From: Membranihabitans maritimus
GTDB lineage: Bacteria > Bacteroidota > Bacteroidia > Chitinophagales > Saprospiraceae
Assembly (NCBI RefSeq): GCF_021729145.1
Contig: NZ_JAJSLW010000007.1
Location: 75,067-139,066, forward strand
Direction of reading: 5' to 3'
DNA length: 64,000 nucleotides
Shown: in pieces, positions 36,189 through 45,732 of the stretch
How positions within the stretch are numbered: the first letter of the stretch is position 1
Layout: each line of letters opens with the position of its first letter
Notes under the pieces: generated by a model
Seen by the model: only the letters and a program-made list of their open reading frames with translations
The model's database searches: none
Told to the model about the DNA's origin: nothing
Translations under genes and position numbers: made by a program

Positions 36189-38630
36189 TCATTTATTAAT
36201 TTTTCGCAAAATATCCGGAGTCCAATAATCTCTCTTTTGAAGACTTACAACACTGCGGGTCTGGCCTATTTGTTCGGGATTGACGGACGAAGCCTTATTG
36301 CCCCAGGAATTTCTTACAAAAGTCAGTATAGAAGCAATAGTTTCATCGCTTAAATAATCATGTCTGGGCATTACCCCTGAAATATCCTCACCGCGTTCTT
36401 TAGCGCCACCTGAAAATCCCTGTAATAAAATTCTAGCCACGATTTCAGGATCTTCCTGGACCCAATTACTGCCCGCCAGTGAAGGACCAACTCCTCCAAT
36501 TCCCTGGCCTTTTTCACCGTGACATTCTTTACAAGTTGCATAATAAACCTGACCCCGGGCAAATAACTTTTGTTCATTTTTGGAAAAATGGGTCAAGTCC
36601 GTATTTTCAATGTCTAGAACGGAATTCTCAATGACTGACAGCAATTCATCACAATCTTCATTTTTATTTGAATCCCAATTATATTTTTTTCGCAGAATAT
36701 CTACTATTTGAATCTCTTTTTGATAAATACTTGTTAGCATCATTTCCTTAAAGTAAATAAAATTAGAAGAATTCAAACTGTTATTAATCATTTGTGCCAT
36801 TAAATCCAACGCCTTATCTCCAGGAACTTCTCCCAATGTCCCCATCAATTGCAACTGGACTGGAACCGGGAATTTTAAAACATCTTTCTTCGTCAAAAAT
36901 GAAATAATATCAAAGGAATTTGAAGAAAGCATGGGTTCTAAAATTCGTATGGCCGAAGCCTGGATACGACTGGAAGGAATTTCCATTGCTTTTATTGCTA
37001 AATTGGTTAATTGTTTTGAGTCATAATGAGAACGACTGTACCCTTCTAAGGTCCACAATGCATGTAACCGGGCATATTGACATTCTGAATCGTTTAGTAC
37101 CATATTTTCTAATTGGGGTATGATTTCTTTTGGAGAGCATTGTACCAGAATTTGTTGTGCCTGATCGCGATACCATCCGTTTTTGTGGCGAAGAAATTCC
37201 AATAGATCTTCAGGGTTTAGACTGCTCAGTTGGACAGAATGATTTAAATCCCCGGTATTTTCTTTTTTAATTCTATATATTCTTCCATAAGGACCATTAG
37301 CCTTATGCAAGCCATTTTCAATTGTATAATTAAGTAGATGATCTGTAATGAATCTGACGTATTCAATAATTCCACGATACATATCAACCACATATATAGA
37401 ACCATCAGGTGCATTATATAAGTTTACAGGACGAAAACGTTCATCGGTGGAGGTAAGAAACTCCTTACCATCATATGCAAATTTCACATTAACGTCCAAC
37501 TTATCAGGCTTCCAGTCTACAATAAACCTTTTTATTAAGTTTCCAGCCGGTTCAGGCGTAAAAGCATTTTCACGGTAAGAGGAATCGAAATTATCTCCTC
37601 TATATATCAATGGTGAGGTAGCCGCTGTATATTGTCTTAGCGTTCCATCTTCACGAGTCACCACTCCTACTCTATATCCTCTGTTCACGCCTGTAACATG
37701 GGCAGGCCATAACGGTTCATATGGGGCAATTGACTCGTCAATGCCCTTCGTCAAATCAAATTTTGGATGCCTGTCACTATATCCATATGGGACTAGATGG
37801 GTACGTAAAGGACGGGTATTACTTCCGGAGTATAGACGTCCCCAACTATCCTGAGTTAATCCCCAGGCTCCTAACCGTTCGAAATACCGTGTTTCCCATT
37901 TTCCGTTAATTCTGCGATAACTTTCCAAACCATCACCAGTACTATGAATCCAATTATCCATTCCCCACAGCAAACCACTAGGTAAAGTGGCAGTCACAAT
38001 GGTAGTATTCGGATCTCCATAATTCCGAGACACTAGTTCCTTTACATCCCCTCTTCCGTCCCCTGTAGTGTCTCTAATAAACCACAAGTCCGGAGGAGTT
38101 CCTACTAATATACCATCCTTTAAAACCTTAATGGCCCTTGGAAGAATTAAACCACTATAAAATTCATAAGAAACATCCATCATTCCATCATTGTCAGTAT
38201 CATCCAATACAACAACACGCCCTTCCGGAACACGTTCTAATTTTACTGTCTCTTCTTCATTTTTATCGTAAACCGGCATATAAGAAGGCATATCAACTAC
38301 CCACAAACGGCCATCTGCATCCACATCCATTGCAACCGGAGAAGTTATCATCGGTTCGCAGGCTACCAATTCTATTTCGAACCCCTCCTCCAATTGAAAA
38401 GTTTCTAATGCCTCCAGAGGTGGCAATGGAGGTTTTTTTAATCCGGAAAATTCATAATAGTCGATAGCACCGAATGAATCCGCTACCCAGTTATTTTTAT
38501 TGGTATAGAGTGGCAAGTCCAGACCAGAAACGGATTTTATTGAATCATTCTGTTTTAAAAAAAATAATACCACAAAAACACCTATTGCCAGGATCAATGT
38601 TCCATAGTTAATAAATTTTCTACTTACCAT
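36189..38630 (-). CDS. PVC-type membrane-bound dehydrogenase with C-terminal cytochrome c domain
   Basis: 813 residues. An N-terminal membrane helix (about 9-26) is followed by a beta-propeller dehydrogenase domain (about 75-430; MDVDADGRLWVVDMPSYMP, GVNRGYRVG, DGSIYVVDMYRG), HEAT-like helices (about 450-650), and a class I cytochrome c domain with heme motif CKECH (about 697-701), GVGPSLAGS and the Met ligand in GVMPRHDYLSD. This is the large dehydrogenase/heme fusion first known from Planctomycetes (PVC) and common in Bacteroidota next to ThuA and DUF1080 genes; the substrate is presumably a sugar or sugar alcohol. First gene of the two-gene unit with ThuA. Confidence 0.88.
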   Translation of the reverse strand: MVSRKFINYGTLILAIGVFVVLFFLKQNDSIKSVSGLDLPLYTNKNNWVADSFGAIDYYEFSGLKKPPLPPLEALETFQLEEGFEIELVACEPMITSPVAMDVDADGRLWVVDMPSYMPVYDKNEEETVKLERVPEGRVVVLDDTDNDGMMDVSYEFYSGLILPRAIKVLKDGILVGTPPDLWFIRDTTGDGRGDVKELVSRNYGDPNTTIVTATLPSGLLWGMDNWIHSTGDGLESYRRINGKWETRYFERLGAWGLTQDSWGRLYSGSNTRPLRTHLVPYGYSDRHPKFDLTKGIDESIAPYEPLWPAHVTGVNRGYRVGVVTREDGTLRQYTAATSPLIYRGDNFDSSYRENAFTPEPAGNLIKRFIVDWKPDKLDVNVKFAYDGKEFLTSTDERFRPVNLYNAPDGSIYVVDMYRGIIEYVRFITDHLLNYTIENGLHKANGPYGRIYRIKKENTGDLNHSVQLSSLNPEDLLEFLRHKNGWYRDQAQQILVQCSPKEIIPQLENMVLNDSECQYARLHALWTLEGYSRSHYDSKQLTNLAIKAMEIPSSRIQASAIRILEPMLSSNSFDIISFLTKKDVLKFPVPVQLQLMGTLGEVPGDKALDLMAQMINNSLNSSNFIYFKEMMLTSIYQKEIQIVDILRKKYNWDSNKNEDCDELLSVIENSVLDIENTDLTHFSKNEQKLFARGQVYYATCKECHGEKGQGIGGVGPSLAGSNWVQEDPEIVARILLQGFSGGAKERGEDISGVMPRHDYLSDETIASILTFVRNSWGNKASSVNPEQIGQTRSVVSLQKRDYWTPDILRKINK

Positions 38631-38938
38631 AATTTTCTGATAATAATTCTAAAAATGTTACAACAAAAAATAACTGTCTGCTCTCTATACTCTGACGAGT
38701 TTAGGTTGATTTACTAATTATTCCACTTGCACAATGAATGTAAATTATTTATCGTCCAGATTAACTCAAGTCATTTTTCAAACCTAAAATTGAATCTGCA
38801 AGACATAAATATGACACTTACATTTTGCAAAGTTTTAATCCATCGATGTATTATACATATTCTAAATACGACCTGCGATCTTAATTCCGGTTACTGTTTA
38901 CAAGGCTGTAAAAGCGACAAAATAGTCCTTAAAATGAA
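38631..38938. other. Intergenic region between amidohydrolase and PVC dehydrogenase
   Basis: 308 bp. A plus-strand 71-codon frame overlaps it (38727-38942) but has no protein-like features. No exact promoter consensus or stable hairpin noted. Confidence 0.4.
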
Positions 38939-39889
38939 CTAAATCCCAAACAATCGGCTCGCATTTTTATACAGTATCTTTTTTCTAACTACCCTTCCGG
39001 ATGATAATCTTCGTATAGCACTAATTGTATGTTCACCTATACATTTACCCCCACCAGATAAAGAATCATGACAATCACTTCCAAACATCAATTTATCCTG
39101 ATGTTTTTCCAAAAAATATCGGGCATGGTCTTCATCCCTCATCAAAGAATTTAGCCCAGAATTAGCTGATAAATCTCCGTACATATTCTCGTAATCACTC
39201 AATAACCTATCAGTCATTCCTCCTGGTGTGACAGAACCTTTGGGATATAAATTATTTGGATCTTTATAATTTTTATCAATATAGGCCCACCAGGTCTGGG
39301 CATGCCCTATAAAATTAACATTCGGATATTTTTCTAACATTTTATAAAATCTGGTAAAACCGTAATTATACATTTGATGCTCCCAATGCATTAGAATGGG
39401 TACATTAAACTCCTCTGCCAGACTGTAAATCCTCTGCATATCTTGAGAATCACAATCAACCCCAAACTTCACTTCTCCAATAACTTTTGCTCCGCGCTTC
39501 AAATAAGACTCAATTACTTTTACAGAATCCTCCAAATCAGGTACTTCATTGACTCCAAAATAAATTTTCCCTTTATATTTTTCAGCCAGATTAAGACAAC
39601 TTTCATTGCCTCCAGCTTCTGCAGCCAATCCATTAGCTTTTCCGAAATGCGTTGAGGCCCTATCTACCGGACTTCCGGAAGGCAAAAGAATAGTTTTTTT
39701 TATTCCTAAATGATCCTGGTGCTTTATCAGGTCAGTATTTGATCTGCCCTTGAACTGAATATGTTGATGGATATCTATTATAGGTTCTCCATCCGGAAGA
39801 CTGCTATTTCCTGAATTTAAATAATAAATAGGAGCTGCAGATAATAAACTGCCAGATTGAACTAAAAATTTCCTGCGGTCTATTGCCAT
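38939..39889 (-). CDS. Tat-exported amidohydrolase (metal-dependent TIM barrel)
   Basis: 316 residues. The signal contains DRRKFLVQSG, a Tat motif. The barrel shows IIDIHQHIQF (metal ligands H-x-H), EVKFG with the likely metal Lys/Glu region, VPILMHWEHQ, NFIGHAQTWW and FGSDCHDS, in the order expected for the amidohydrolase_2 superfamily. The activity (decarboxylase, lactonase or hydrolase) cannot be told. It lies upstream of the PVC dehydrogenase on the same strand with 308 nt between, so it may be a separate unit of the same cluster. Confidence 0.85.
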   Translation of the reverse strand: MAIDRRKFLVQSGSLLSAAPIYYLNSGNSSLPDGEPIIDIHQHIQFKGRSNTDLIKHQDHLGIKKTILLPSGSPVDRASTHFGKANGLAAEAGGNESCLNLAEKYKGKIYFGVNEVPDLEDSVKVIESYLKRGAKVIGEVKFGVDCDSQDMQRIYSLAEEFNVPILMHWEHQMYNYGFTRFYKMLEKYPNVNFIGHAQTWWAYIDKNYKDPNNLYPKGSVTPGGMTDRLLSDYENMYGDLSANSGLNSLMRDEDHARYFLEKHQDKLMFGSDCHDSLSGGGKCIGEHTISAIRRLSSGRVVRKKILYKNASRLFGI

Positions 39890-40242
39890 ATGAAAAGAGT
39901 TTTAAAAATCTAATAAAGCTTTAGAAGCGTCAACATGATGAAATTTCAATAAAATGATGCCAAAGCTTAAAATATAATTAAACTCCTATTCCATTCTCAG
40001 TTTGTATCCCTACCATACTTTATCATTGTATATTATATAATATCCCGTATTACTACAGATGCTACAAGATAAAGAATAAAACCAATACCTAATTTATTTA
40101 AAAGGAAAGAATTTAATCCTCAATTTCCTTGTTTTGACTTCCAAACTAATTAAACTGTCAAATATTGGAATACAAAAAAATAAATATTATGCATACATAA
40201 TATAAGATACTGATAATTTAAAAAATAGTTATCTAGACTATT

Positions 40243-40356
40243 TCAACACCTATTGGTAACCTTTAACCAGGAAACGATAGGCTGGTAAAGTTCATTCACA
40301 GGATTGATACGAAGATCTACTGGTACGAAGCGACCGGGTATAGCTTTGTCCAACAT
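40243..40356 (-). CDS. Candidate 37-residue small protein or gene remnant
   Basis: ATG at 40354-40356, stop TGA at 40243-40245. The peptide has a protein-like, mixed composition (LDKAIPGRFVPVDLRINPV, then NELYQPIVSWLK). Minus-strand TAAGTTTG, an exact -7 consensus, is 12 nt upstream of the ATG (40369-40376). Either a small gene or the tail of a decayed one. Not recognised; too short to be decided by eye. Confidence 0.25.
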   Translation of the reverse strand: MLDKAIPGRFVPVDLRINPVNELYQPIVSWLKVTNRC

Positions 40357-40653
40357 GACCAAATAAAACAAACTTAATTTCGTTCAATGAAACAAAAGAC
40401 AAATATACGACTAAACTACTCTTAATATTACTTCTTTCAAGGCATAAAGCATATAATTATATAAATAATATATTACACCAATCAGATCTCCTTATCACCT
40501 ATCAGCCGCTTCTTGAAAAACTATAAAACAAGTATAAAAGCTGTAAAATAAAAAATCACAACTAACTAAATATCAATATTTTAAACACTTCCCACTCTAC
40601 TAAGAAATTGTAGGAGGTATTTTATTTTCTAGGATAGAAATATTCATTTCCCA

Positions 40654-40668
40654 TATCTTAGTAAGATA
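40654..40668. promoter_or_regulatory. 15-bp palindrome just upstream of ilvD
   Basis: TATCTTAGTAAGATA is a perfect palindrome around a central G, 11 nt before the ilvD ATG. It could be an operator for a dimeric regulator of branched-chain amino acid synthesis or a hairpin hiding the ribosome entry region. No -7 promoter element was seen near it. Confidence 0.35.
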
Positions 40669-40679
40669 ATTAGTAACGA

Positions 40680-42362
40680 ATGACACAACAACTTAACAAG
40701 TACAGTAAAACGCTAACAAAAGATCCGACTCAACCCGGAGCACAGGCAATGCTTCACGGAGTAGGTTTGACAAGAGAAGATTTTGATAAAGCCCAGGTGG
40801 GAATTGTAAGTACAGGATGGGAAGGTAATCCATGTAATATGCACTTGAATGACCTGGCCAAGGATATCAAAAAGAGTGTAGTGGCAGAAGATCTAGTCGG
40901 TCTTATTTTCCACACAATCGGTGTCAGTGATGGTATCTCGATGGGTACTGACGGGATGCGATTTTCTCTTCCGAGTAGAGATATCATTGCCGATTCCATA
41001 GAGGCTGTCTGCTCAGCCCAGTATTACGATGCTGTTATTACGGTAGTGGGTTGTGACAAAAATATGCCGGGTGCCATGATGGCCATGTCCCGACTCAACA
41101 GGCCATCGATTATGGTATATGGTGGTTCTATATCCCCGGGTATATTGGGTGGCCGAAAACTCGACATTGTCTCTGCCTTCGAGGCCCTGGGAGAATTCGG
41201 TGCAGGCAACATTACGGAGAAAGAATATTTGGATGTAATAGAAAATGCTATTCCCGGACAAGGTGCTTGTGGAGGGATGTATACAGCTAATACTATGGCT
41301 TCAGCTATTGAGGCTCTGGGGCTTAGCCTAACATATAATTCATCAATTCCGGCCAATAGTCCGGAGAAGAAAAAGGAATCGGAAAAAATTGGGAAGGTAA
41401 TCCGACACGCGCTGGAAAAAGATATTAAACCACTCGACATACTCACAAAGCAATCTTTTGAAAATGCCATATCATTGGTTACTGTATTAGGTGGATCTAC
41501 AAATGCAGTACTTCACCTATTGGCAATTGCCAAAACCGCAAATATTGATTTGACCATTGACGATTTCCAACGAATAAGTGACCGAACACCATTGCTCGCA
41601 GATTTAAAACCGAGCGGACAGTATGTTATGGAAGATCTGTACAATATAGGAGGAGTTCCCGGAGTTATGAAGATTCTTTTGAAAGAAGGGTATATCGACG
41701 GCAATAGTCAAACAGTATCAGGCAAAACCATTGGAGAAACATTAGAACATGTCCCGGATCTGGATCAAGGCCAAAAGATCTTACGAAGTTTGAAAGATCC
41801 TGTTAAAAAAAGCGGTCATTTGCAGATTCTGTATGGGAACCTCGCAACTGAGGGGGCCGTTTCCAAAATAACCGGTAAAGAAGGCGAAGTATTCAAGGGC
41901 CCTGCCAGGGTTTATAATTCTGAAAAAGACCTTAATCAGGCTATTGGAAACAAGGAGATTCAAGCCGGTGACGTGGTAGTCATCAGATATTGCGGCCCCA
42001 AAGGTGGTCCGGGAATGCCGGAAATGCTAAAACCGACCTCTGCCATTATGGGCCAGGGACTTGGCAAGAAAGTTGCTTTGATTACCGATGGAAGATTTTC
42101 TGGCGGCACCCATGGATTTGTAGTGGGCCATATTTCACCGGAAGCGCAGGTAGGAGGATTAATCGGATTGGTAGAAAATGGCGACATTATAGAAATAAAT
42201 GCTGTAGACAATACGCTAAACGTAGAATTGTCCGAAGAAGAGATAAAAAAGAGAAAAGCAAATTGGGTAGCCCCTAAAATAAGAGCTGAAAACGGTCATT
42301 TAAGGAAATATGCACAATTAGTATCTTCAGCGAGCGAAGGTTGTGTAACTGATAATTTTTAA
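40680..42362 (+). CDS. ilvD: Dihydroxy-acid dehydratase
   Basis: Third common step of isoleucine/valine synthesis: dehydrates 2,3-dihydroxy acids to 2-keto acids. 560 residues. The Fe-S cysteines C52 (NPCNMH), C125 (GCDKNMPG) and C197 ([14 protein letters not shown]) are present; three cysteines indicate the [2Fe-2S] form. C-terminal [19 protein letters not shown] is typical. First gene of a five-gene operon; the next gene starts 13 nt after the stop. Confidence 0.97.
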   Translation: MTQQLNKYSKTLTKDPTQPGAQAMLHGVGLTREDFDKAQVGIVSTGWEGNPCNMHLNDLAKDIKKSVVAEDLVGLIFHTIGVSDGISMGTDGMRFSLPSRDIIADSIEAVCSAQYYDAVITVVGCDKNMPGAMMAMSRLNRPSIMVYGGSISPGILGGRKLDIVSAFEALGEFGAGNITEKEYLDVIENAIPGQGACGGMYTANTMASAIEALGLSLTYNSSIPANSPEKKKESEKIGKVIRHALEKDIKPLDILTKQSFENAISLVTVLGGSTNAVLHLLAIAKTANIDLTIDDFQRISDRTPLLADLKPSGQYVMEDLYNIGGVPGVMKILLKEGYIDGNSQTVSGKTIGETLEHVPDLDQGQKILRSLKDPVKKSGHLQILYGNLATEGAVSKITGKEGEVFKGPARVYNSEKDLNQAIGNKEIQAGDVVVIRYCGPKGGPGMPEMLKPTSAIMGQGLGKKVALITDGRFSGGTHGFVVGHISPEAQVGGLIGLVENGDIIEINAVDNTLNVELSEEEIKKRKANWVAPKIRAENGHLRKYAQLVSSASEGCVTDNF

Positions 42363-42375
42363 AACCTCACTGGTT

Positions 42376-44124
42376 ATGATCAACATCAAAAATTCTATTG
42401 AGTTAAGTGAACAGGAAAGTAAAAAGCCCATTAATATTTCAGGTGCTGAAGCAGTACTTCAGTGTTTACTTGCTGAGGATGTAGACACTATTTTCGGGTA
42501 TCCCGGAGGTGCTATTATGCCTGTATACGACGCACTCTATCACTATATGGATAGACTTCGTCACATCTTACCTCGGCATGAACAAGGCGCTATCCATGCG
42601 GCAGAAGGATATGCCAGGGTTCTCAGGAAACCCGGCGTCGTAATGGCTACTTCAGGCCCTGGTGCCACTAATTTGATTACAGGGTTGGCTGATGCCATGC
42701 TGGATTCTACGCCTTTGGTATGTATTACCGGTCAAGTCGTAAGTTCACTCTTAGGCTCGGATGCTTTCCAGGAAACTGATGTAATAAGCAGTACAATGGC
42801 TGTTACCAAATGGAATCACCAAATAACCAAGGCTTCGGAAATACCTGAAGTTTTTGCCAAAGCTTTTTATATTGCCAATTCAGGACGCCCCGGGCCGGTT
42901 CTTATTGATATTACGAAAGACGCTCAATTCGAAATGTTCGATTTTGTCTATACCAAAATTAAACGAATTCGATCGTATCGTCCATTGAGAAAGCCCCTTC
43001 CTGAAAATTTGGAAGCCGCTGCGGAACTCATTTCAAAATCTAAGAAGCCTTATGTACTTGCCGGGCATGGGATCCATATTGCCGGTGCACAAGAGATATT
43101 CAAAAAGTTTGTAGAAAAGACCAATATGCCTGTAGGTTGGACAATTCACGGGATGGGGGTTTTGGCTGATGATCACCCTCTTAATATGGGTATGTTGGGA
43201 ATGCACGGAAAATACGCGACAAATATACAAACTGCAGAATGTGACCTGATTATAGCAATAGGGATGCGTTTTGATGATCGAGTAACCGGAGATGTTAGCC
43301 GCTTCGCTACTCAAGCTAAGGTGGTCCATATCGAGATAGATCCCGCTGAGATTAGTAAAAATGTAAAAGCTGAAGTTGGGATTTGTTCAGATGCTAAAAT
43401 GGCATTGGAAAAGTTGATCGATATGGTGCCGGAAAAGGACCATAAAGAATGGATCGAATCCTTCCATAAGCTGGATGAAATTGAAAATGAAAAAGTAGTA
43501 AAACGAGATATAACTTTTGACCCGGAGTCTACAGACCAAATAAAAATGGGTCAAGTAATCAACTTGATTTCTGAAATTACCAAAGGCCAGGCAATAGTAG
43601 CCACAGATGTCGGGCAACATCAAATGTCAACTACCCGCTACTATAAAGCTATGGATCAAAATTTATTGGTCACTTCAGGTGGGGCCGGCACTATGGGTTT
43701 TGGACTACCTTCTGCCTTCGGAGCAAAAGTAGGAAGGCCGGATAAAGAAGTCGTTTGTATAGTCGGTGATGGTGGCTTTCAAATGACGCTCCAGGAACTC
43801 GGAATGTTGAGCCAATACAATGTAGGTGTTAAAGTCATCATTCTCGACAACGAATTCCTCGGAATGGTAAGACAGTGGCAACAATTATTCTTTGACAAAA
43901 GATATTCTTCCGTAGCTTTGCAAAATCCGGATTTTGTAAAAATTAGCGAAGGCTTTGGTGTTCCGGCGAAGAAAATTTCGGAGCCAAAAGATTTAATACC
44001 GGCGCTAGATGAAATGTTTTCTCACAACGGACCGTATTTATTGCATATCATGGTAGAAAAAGAAGAAAATATTTTTCCTATGGTACCTTCGGGAAGTACT
44101 CCTTCTGAAATAGTATTAGAATAA
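42376..44124 (+). CDS. ilvB: Acetolactate synthase large (catalytic) subunit
   Basis: ThDP enzyme that makes 2-acetolactate or 2-aceto-2-hydroxybutyrate. 582 residues with [14 protein letters not shown], catalytic Glu in [31 protein letters not shown], and the ThDP/Mg2+ motif [15 protein letters not shown]...[10 protein letters not shown]. Length is typical of the catalytic subunit. The regulatory subunit ilvN starts 1 nt after its stop codon. Confidence 0.97.
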   Translation: MINIKNSIELSEQESKKPINISGAEAVLQCLLAEDVDTIFGYPGGAIMPVYDALYHYMDRLRHILPRHEQGAIHAAEGYARVLRKPGVVMATSGPGATNLITGLADAMLDSTPLVCITGQVVSSLLGSDAFQETDVISSTMAVTKWNHQITKASEIPEVFAKAFYIANSGRPGPVLIDITKDAQFEMFDFVYTKIKRIRSYRPLRKPLPENLEAAAELISKSKKPYVLAGHGIHIAGAQEIFKKFVEKTNMPVGWTIHGMGVLADDHPLNMGMLGMHGKYATNIQTAECDLIIAIGMRFDDRVTGDVSRFATQAKVVHIEIDPAEISKNVKAEVGICSDAKMALEKLIDMVPEKDHKEWIESFHKLDEIENEKVVKRDITFDPESTDQIKMGQVINLISEITKGQAIVATDVGQHQMSTTRYYKAMDQNLLVTSGGAGTMGFGLPSAFGAKVGRPDKEVVCIVGDGGFQMTLQELGMLSQYNVGVKVIILDNEFLGMVRQWQQLFFDKRYSSVALQNPDFVKISEGFGVPAKKISEPKDLIPALDEMFSHNGPYLLHIMVEKEENIFPMVPSGSTPSEIVLE

Positions 44125-44125
44125 T

Positions 44126-44668
44126 ATGATTATGGAAAAGAAAGAATTTACAATATCGATATTCACTGAAAATCTTCCGGGACTGCTTCAGAGAGTGGTA
44201 GGAAATTTCACCAAGAGACATATTAATATTATAAGTCTGACAACTTCTCAATCATCGGTATCCGACATTCATCGATTTACAATAGTAGTCAATATCGAAG
44301 AGGAAAAAATTGAAAAGTTAGTTACAGCTTTAGAGCGCTCTGTAGATGTATTAAAAGCATTTTACTACCACCCCAACGAAATAGTATACCAGGAAATAGC
44401 ATTATTTAAAGTACCGGCATACAAATTCAACGAAAGCAACCAGGTCGAAAATATGATCCGAAAGCACAATGCTCATATTTTGACCCTCGATCCTGACTTC
44501 GTCATTATTGAAAAAACAGGACATGAGCCTGAAATTGATGCTTTACTTGTTGATTTAAAAAAAATCGGCGTTTACGAATTTGTAAGATCGGGACGCGTAG
44601 CGGTTACCAAGCACATGGAACCGCTCAACAATTATTTGGAATCCATTCAAAAAATAGAAATTAATTAA
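44126..44668 (+). CDS. ilvN: Acetolactate synthase small (regulatory) subunit
   Basis: Carries the valine feedback site of acetolactate synthase. 180 residues: ACT domain at about 6-80 (FTISIFTENLPGLLQRVVGNFTKR, NIISLTTSQSSVSDIHRFTIVV), then a C-terminal ferredoxin-like half (AHILTLDPDFVIIEKTGHEPEIDALL...VRSGRVAV). The start can be ATG 44126 or ATG 44132 (MEKKEF). It lies 1 nt after ilvB and 12 nt before ilvC. Confidence 0.95.
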   Translation: MIMEKKEFTISIFTENLPGLLQRVVGNFTKRHINIISLTTSQSSVSDIHRFTIVVNIEEEKIEKLVTALERSVDVLKAFYYHPNEIVYQEIALFKVPAYKFNESNQVENMIRKHNAHILTLDPDFVIIEKTGHEPEIDALLVDLKKIGVYEFVRSGRVAVTKHMEPLNNYLESIQKIEIN

Positions 44669-44680
44669 AAATCGAAACAA

Positions 44681-45727
44681 ATGGCAAAAATGAATTTTGG
44701 AGGCGTTGAAGAAAACGTTGTAACCAGAGATGAATTTCCTTTATCCAAGGCACAAGAAGTCTTGAAAGACGAGGTAGTAGCAGTGATAGGATATGGTGTT
44801 CAGGGCCCCGGACAGGCACTTAACCTAAGAGATAATGGAATTAATGTAATTGTCGGTCAAAGAAAGCCTTCTAAATCATGGGATAAAGCAGTAGAAGATG
44901 GATTTGTCCCGGGAGAAACGCTTTTTAGCATTGAAGAAGCAATACAGAAAGGGACCATTATTATGTATTTGTTGTCCGACGCAGCACAAATTCAAGTTTG
45001 GCCAAAAGTAAAAGAAAACTTGTCTCCAGGGAAAGCGTTATACTTCTCTCACGGATTTGGTATCACGTACAACGACCAAACAGAAATAATTCCTCCCGAA
45101 GGTGTGGATGTAATTCTCGTAGCCCCTAAGGGTTCCGGAACTTCACTGAGACGGTTATTCCTTGAAGGAAGAGGATTGAACTCCAGCTATGCAATCTATC
45201 AGGATGCTACCGGAAAAGCTAAAGACAGAGTTGTATCTCTTGGAATTGCAGTGGGATCAGGATATTTGTTTGAAACAACTTTCAAAAGAGAGGTGTTTAG
45301 CGACCTTACAGGTGAACGTGGGAGTTTGATGGGCGCGATCCAGGGACTTTTTGAAGCACAATACAATGTTTTGCGTAAGAATGGCCATAGCCCATCTGAA
45401 GCATTTAATGAAACCGTAGAGGAATTGACTCAATCACTTATGCCATTAGTGGCGGAAAACGGTATGGATTGGATGTATGCCAACTGCAGTACTACTGCAC
45501 AACGTGGTGCTTTGGACTGGAAAGATAAATTCAGAGATGCTGTAGCCCCTGTTTTTGAAGATTTATACGAAAGTGTAGCAACAGGTAAAGAAGCCAAACG
45601 TTCCATTGATACTAATAGCCAACCTGATTACAGAGAAAAACTGGAGGCTGAATTAAAAACACTACACGAATCAGAGCTTTGGTTAGCAGGTAAGCAAGTT
45701 AGGTCTCTAAGGCCTGAAAATGAATAA
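44681..45727 (+). CDS. ilvC: Ketol-acid reductoisomerase
   Basis: NAD(P)H-dependent isomerisation and reduction of 2-acetolactate. 348 residues with the Rossmann loop VIGYGVQGPGQALNLRDNG, the phosphate-binding GQRKPSKSW region that favours NADPH, VILVAPKGSG, and the metal-ligand segment (DLTGERGSLMGAIQGLFEAQ, then E in ETVEELTQ). Short class I type. Part of the ilv operon; the gap to ilvA is 5 nt. Confidence 0.97.
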   Translation: MAKMNFGGVEENVVTRDEFPLSKAQEVLKDEVVAVIGYGVQGPGQALNLRDNGINVIVGQRKPSKSWDKAVEDGFVPGETLFSIEEAIQKGTIIMYLLSDAAQIQVWPKVKENLSPGKALYFSHGFGITYNDQTEIIPPEGVDVILVAPKGSGTSLRRLFLEGRGLNSSYAIYQDATGKAKDRVVSLGIAVGSGYLFETTFKREVFSDLTGERGSLMGAIQGLFEAQYNVLRKNGHSPSEAFNETVEELTQSLMPLVAENGMDWMYANCSTTAQRGALDWKDKFRDAVAPVFEDLYESVATGKEAKRSIDTNSQPDYREKLEAELKTLHESELWLAGKQVRSLRPENE

Positions 45728-45732
45728 TGTAA

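Larger units (their letters stand above)
39890..40679. other. Longest intergenic gap, upstream of ilvD
   Basis: 790 bp, AT-rich. It holds a 37-codon minus-strand ORF with a promoter-like element (see 40243-40356), an SD-like AGGAGGT at 40612-40618 with no start codon in range, and a 15-bp palindrome next to ilvD. No tRNA, known riboswitch or transposase remnant was recognised. Confidence 0.45.

Noticed and set aside
38727-38942. 71-codon plus-strand ORF
   Set aside because: Overlaps the amidohydrolase stop by 4 nt and shows no protein-like pattern or promoter.
40612-40618. AGGAGGT as a Shine-Dalgarno for ilvD or a leader peptide
   Set aside because: No ATG, GTG or TTG at a workable distance; ilvD starts 62 nt downstream.
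41024-41470. 148-codon minus-strand ORF
   Set aside because: Antisense to ilvD, a highly conserved gene; no independent evidence.
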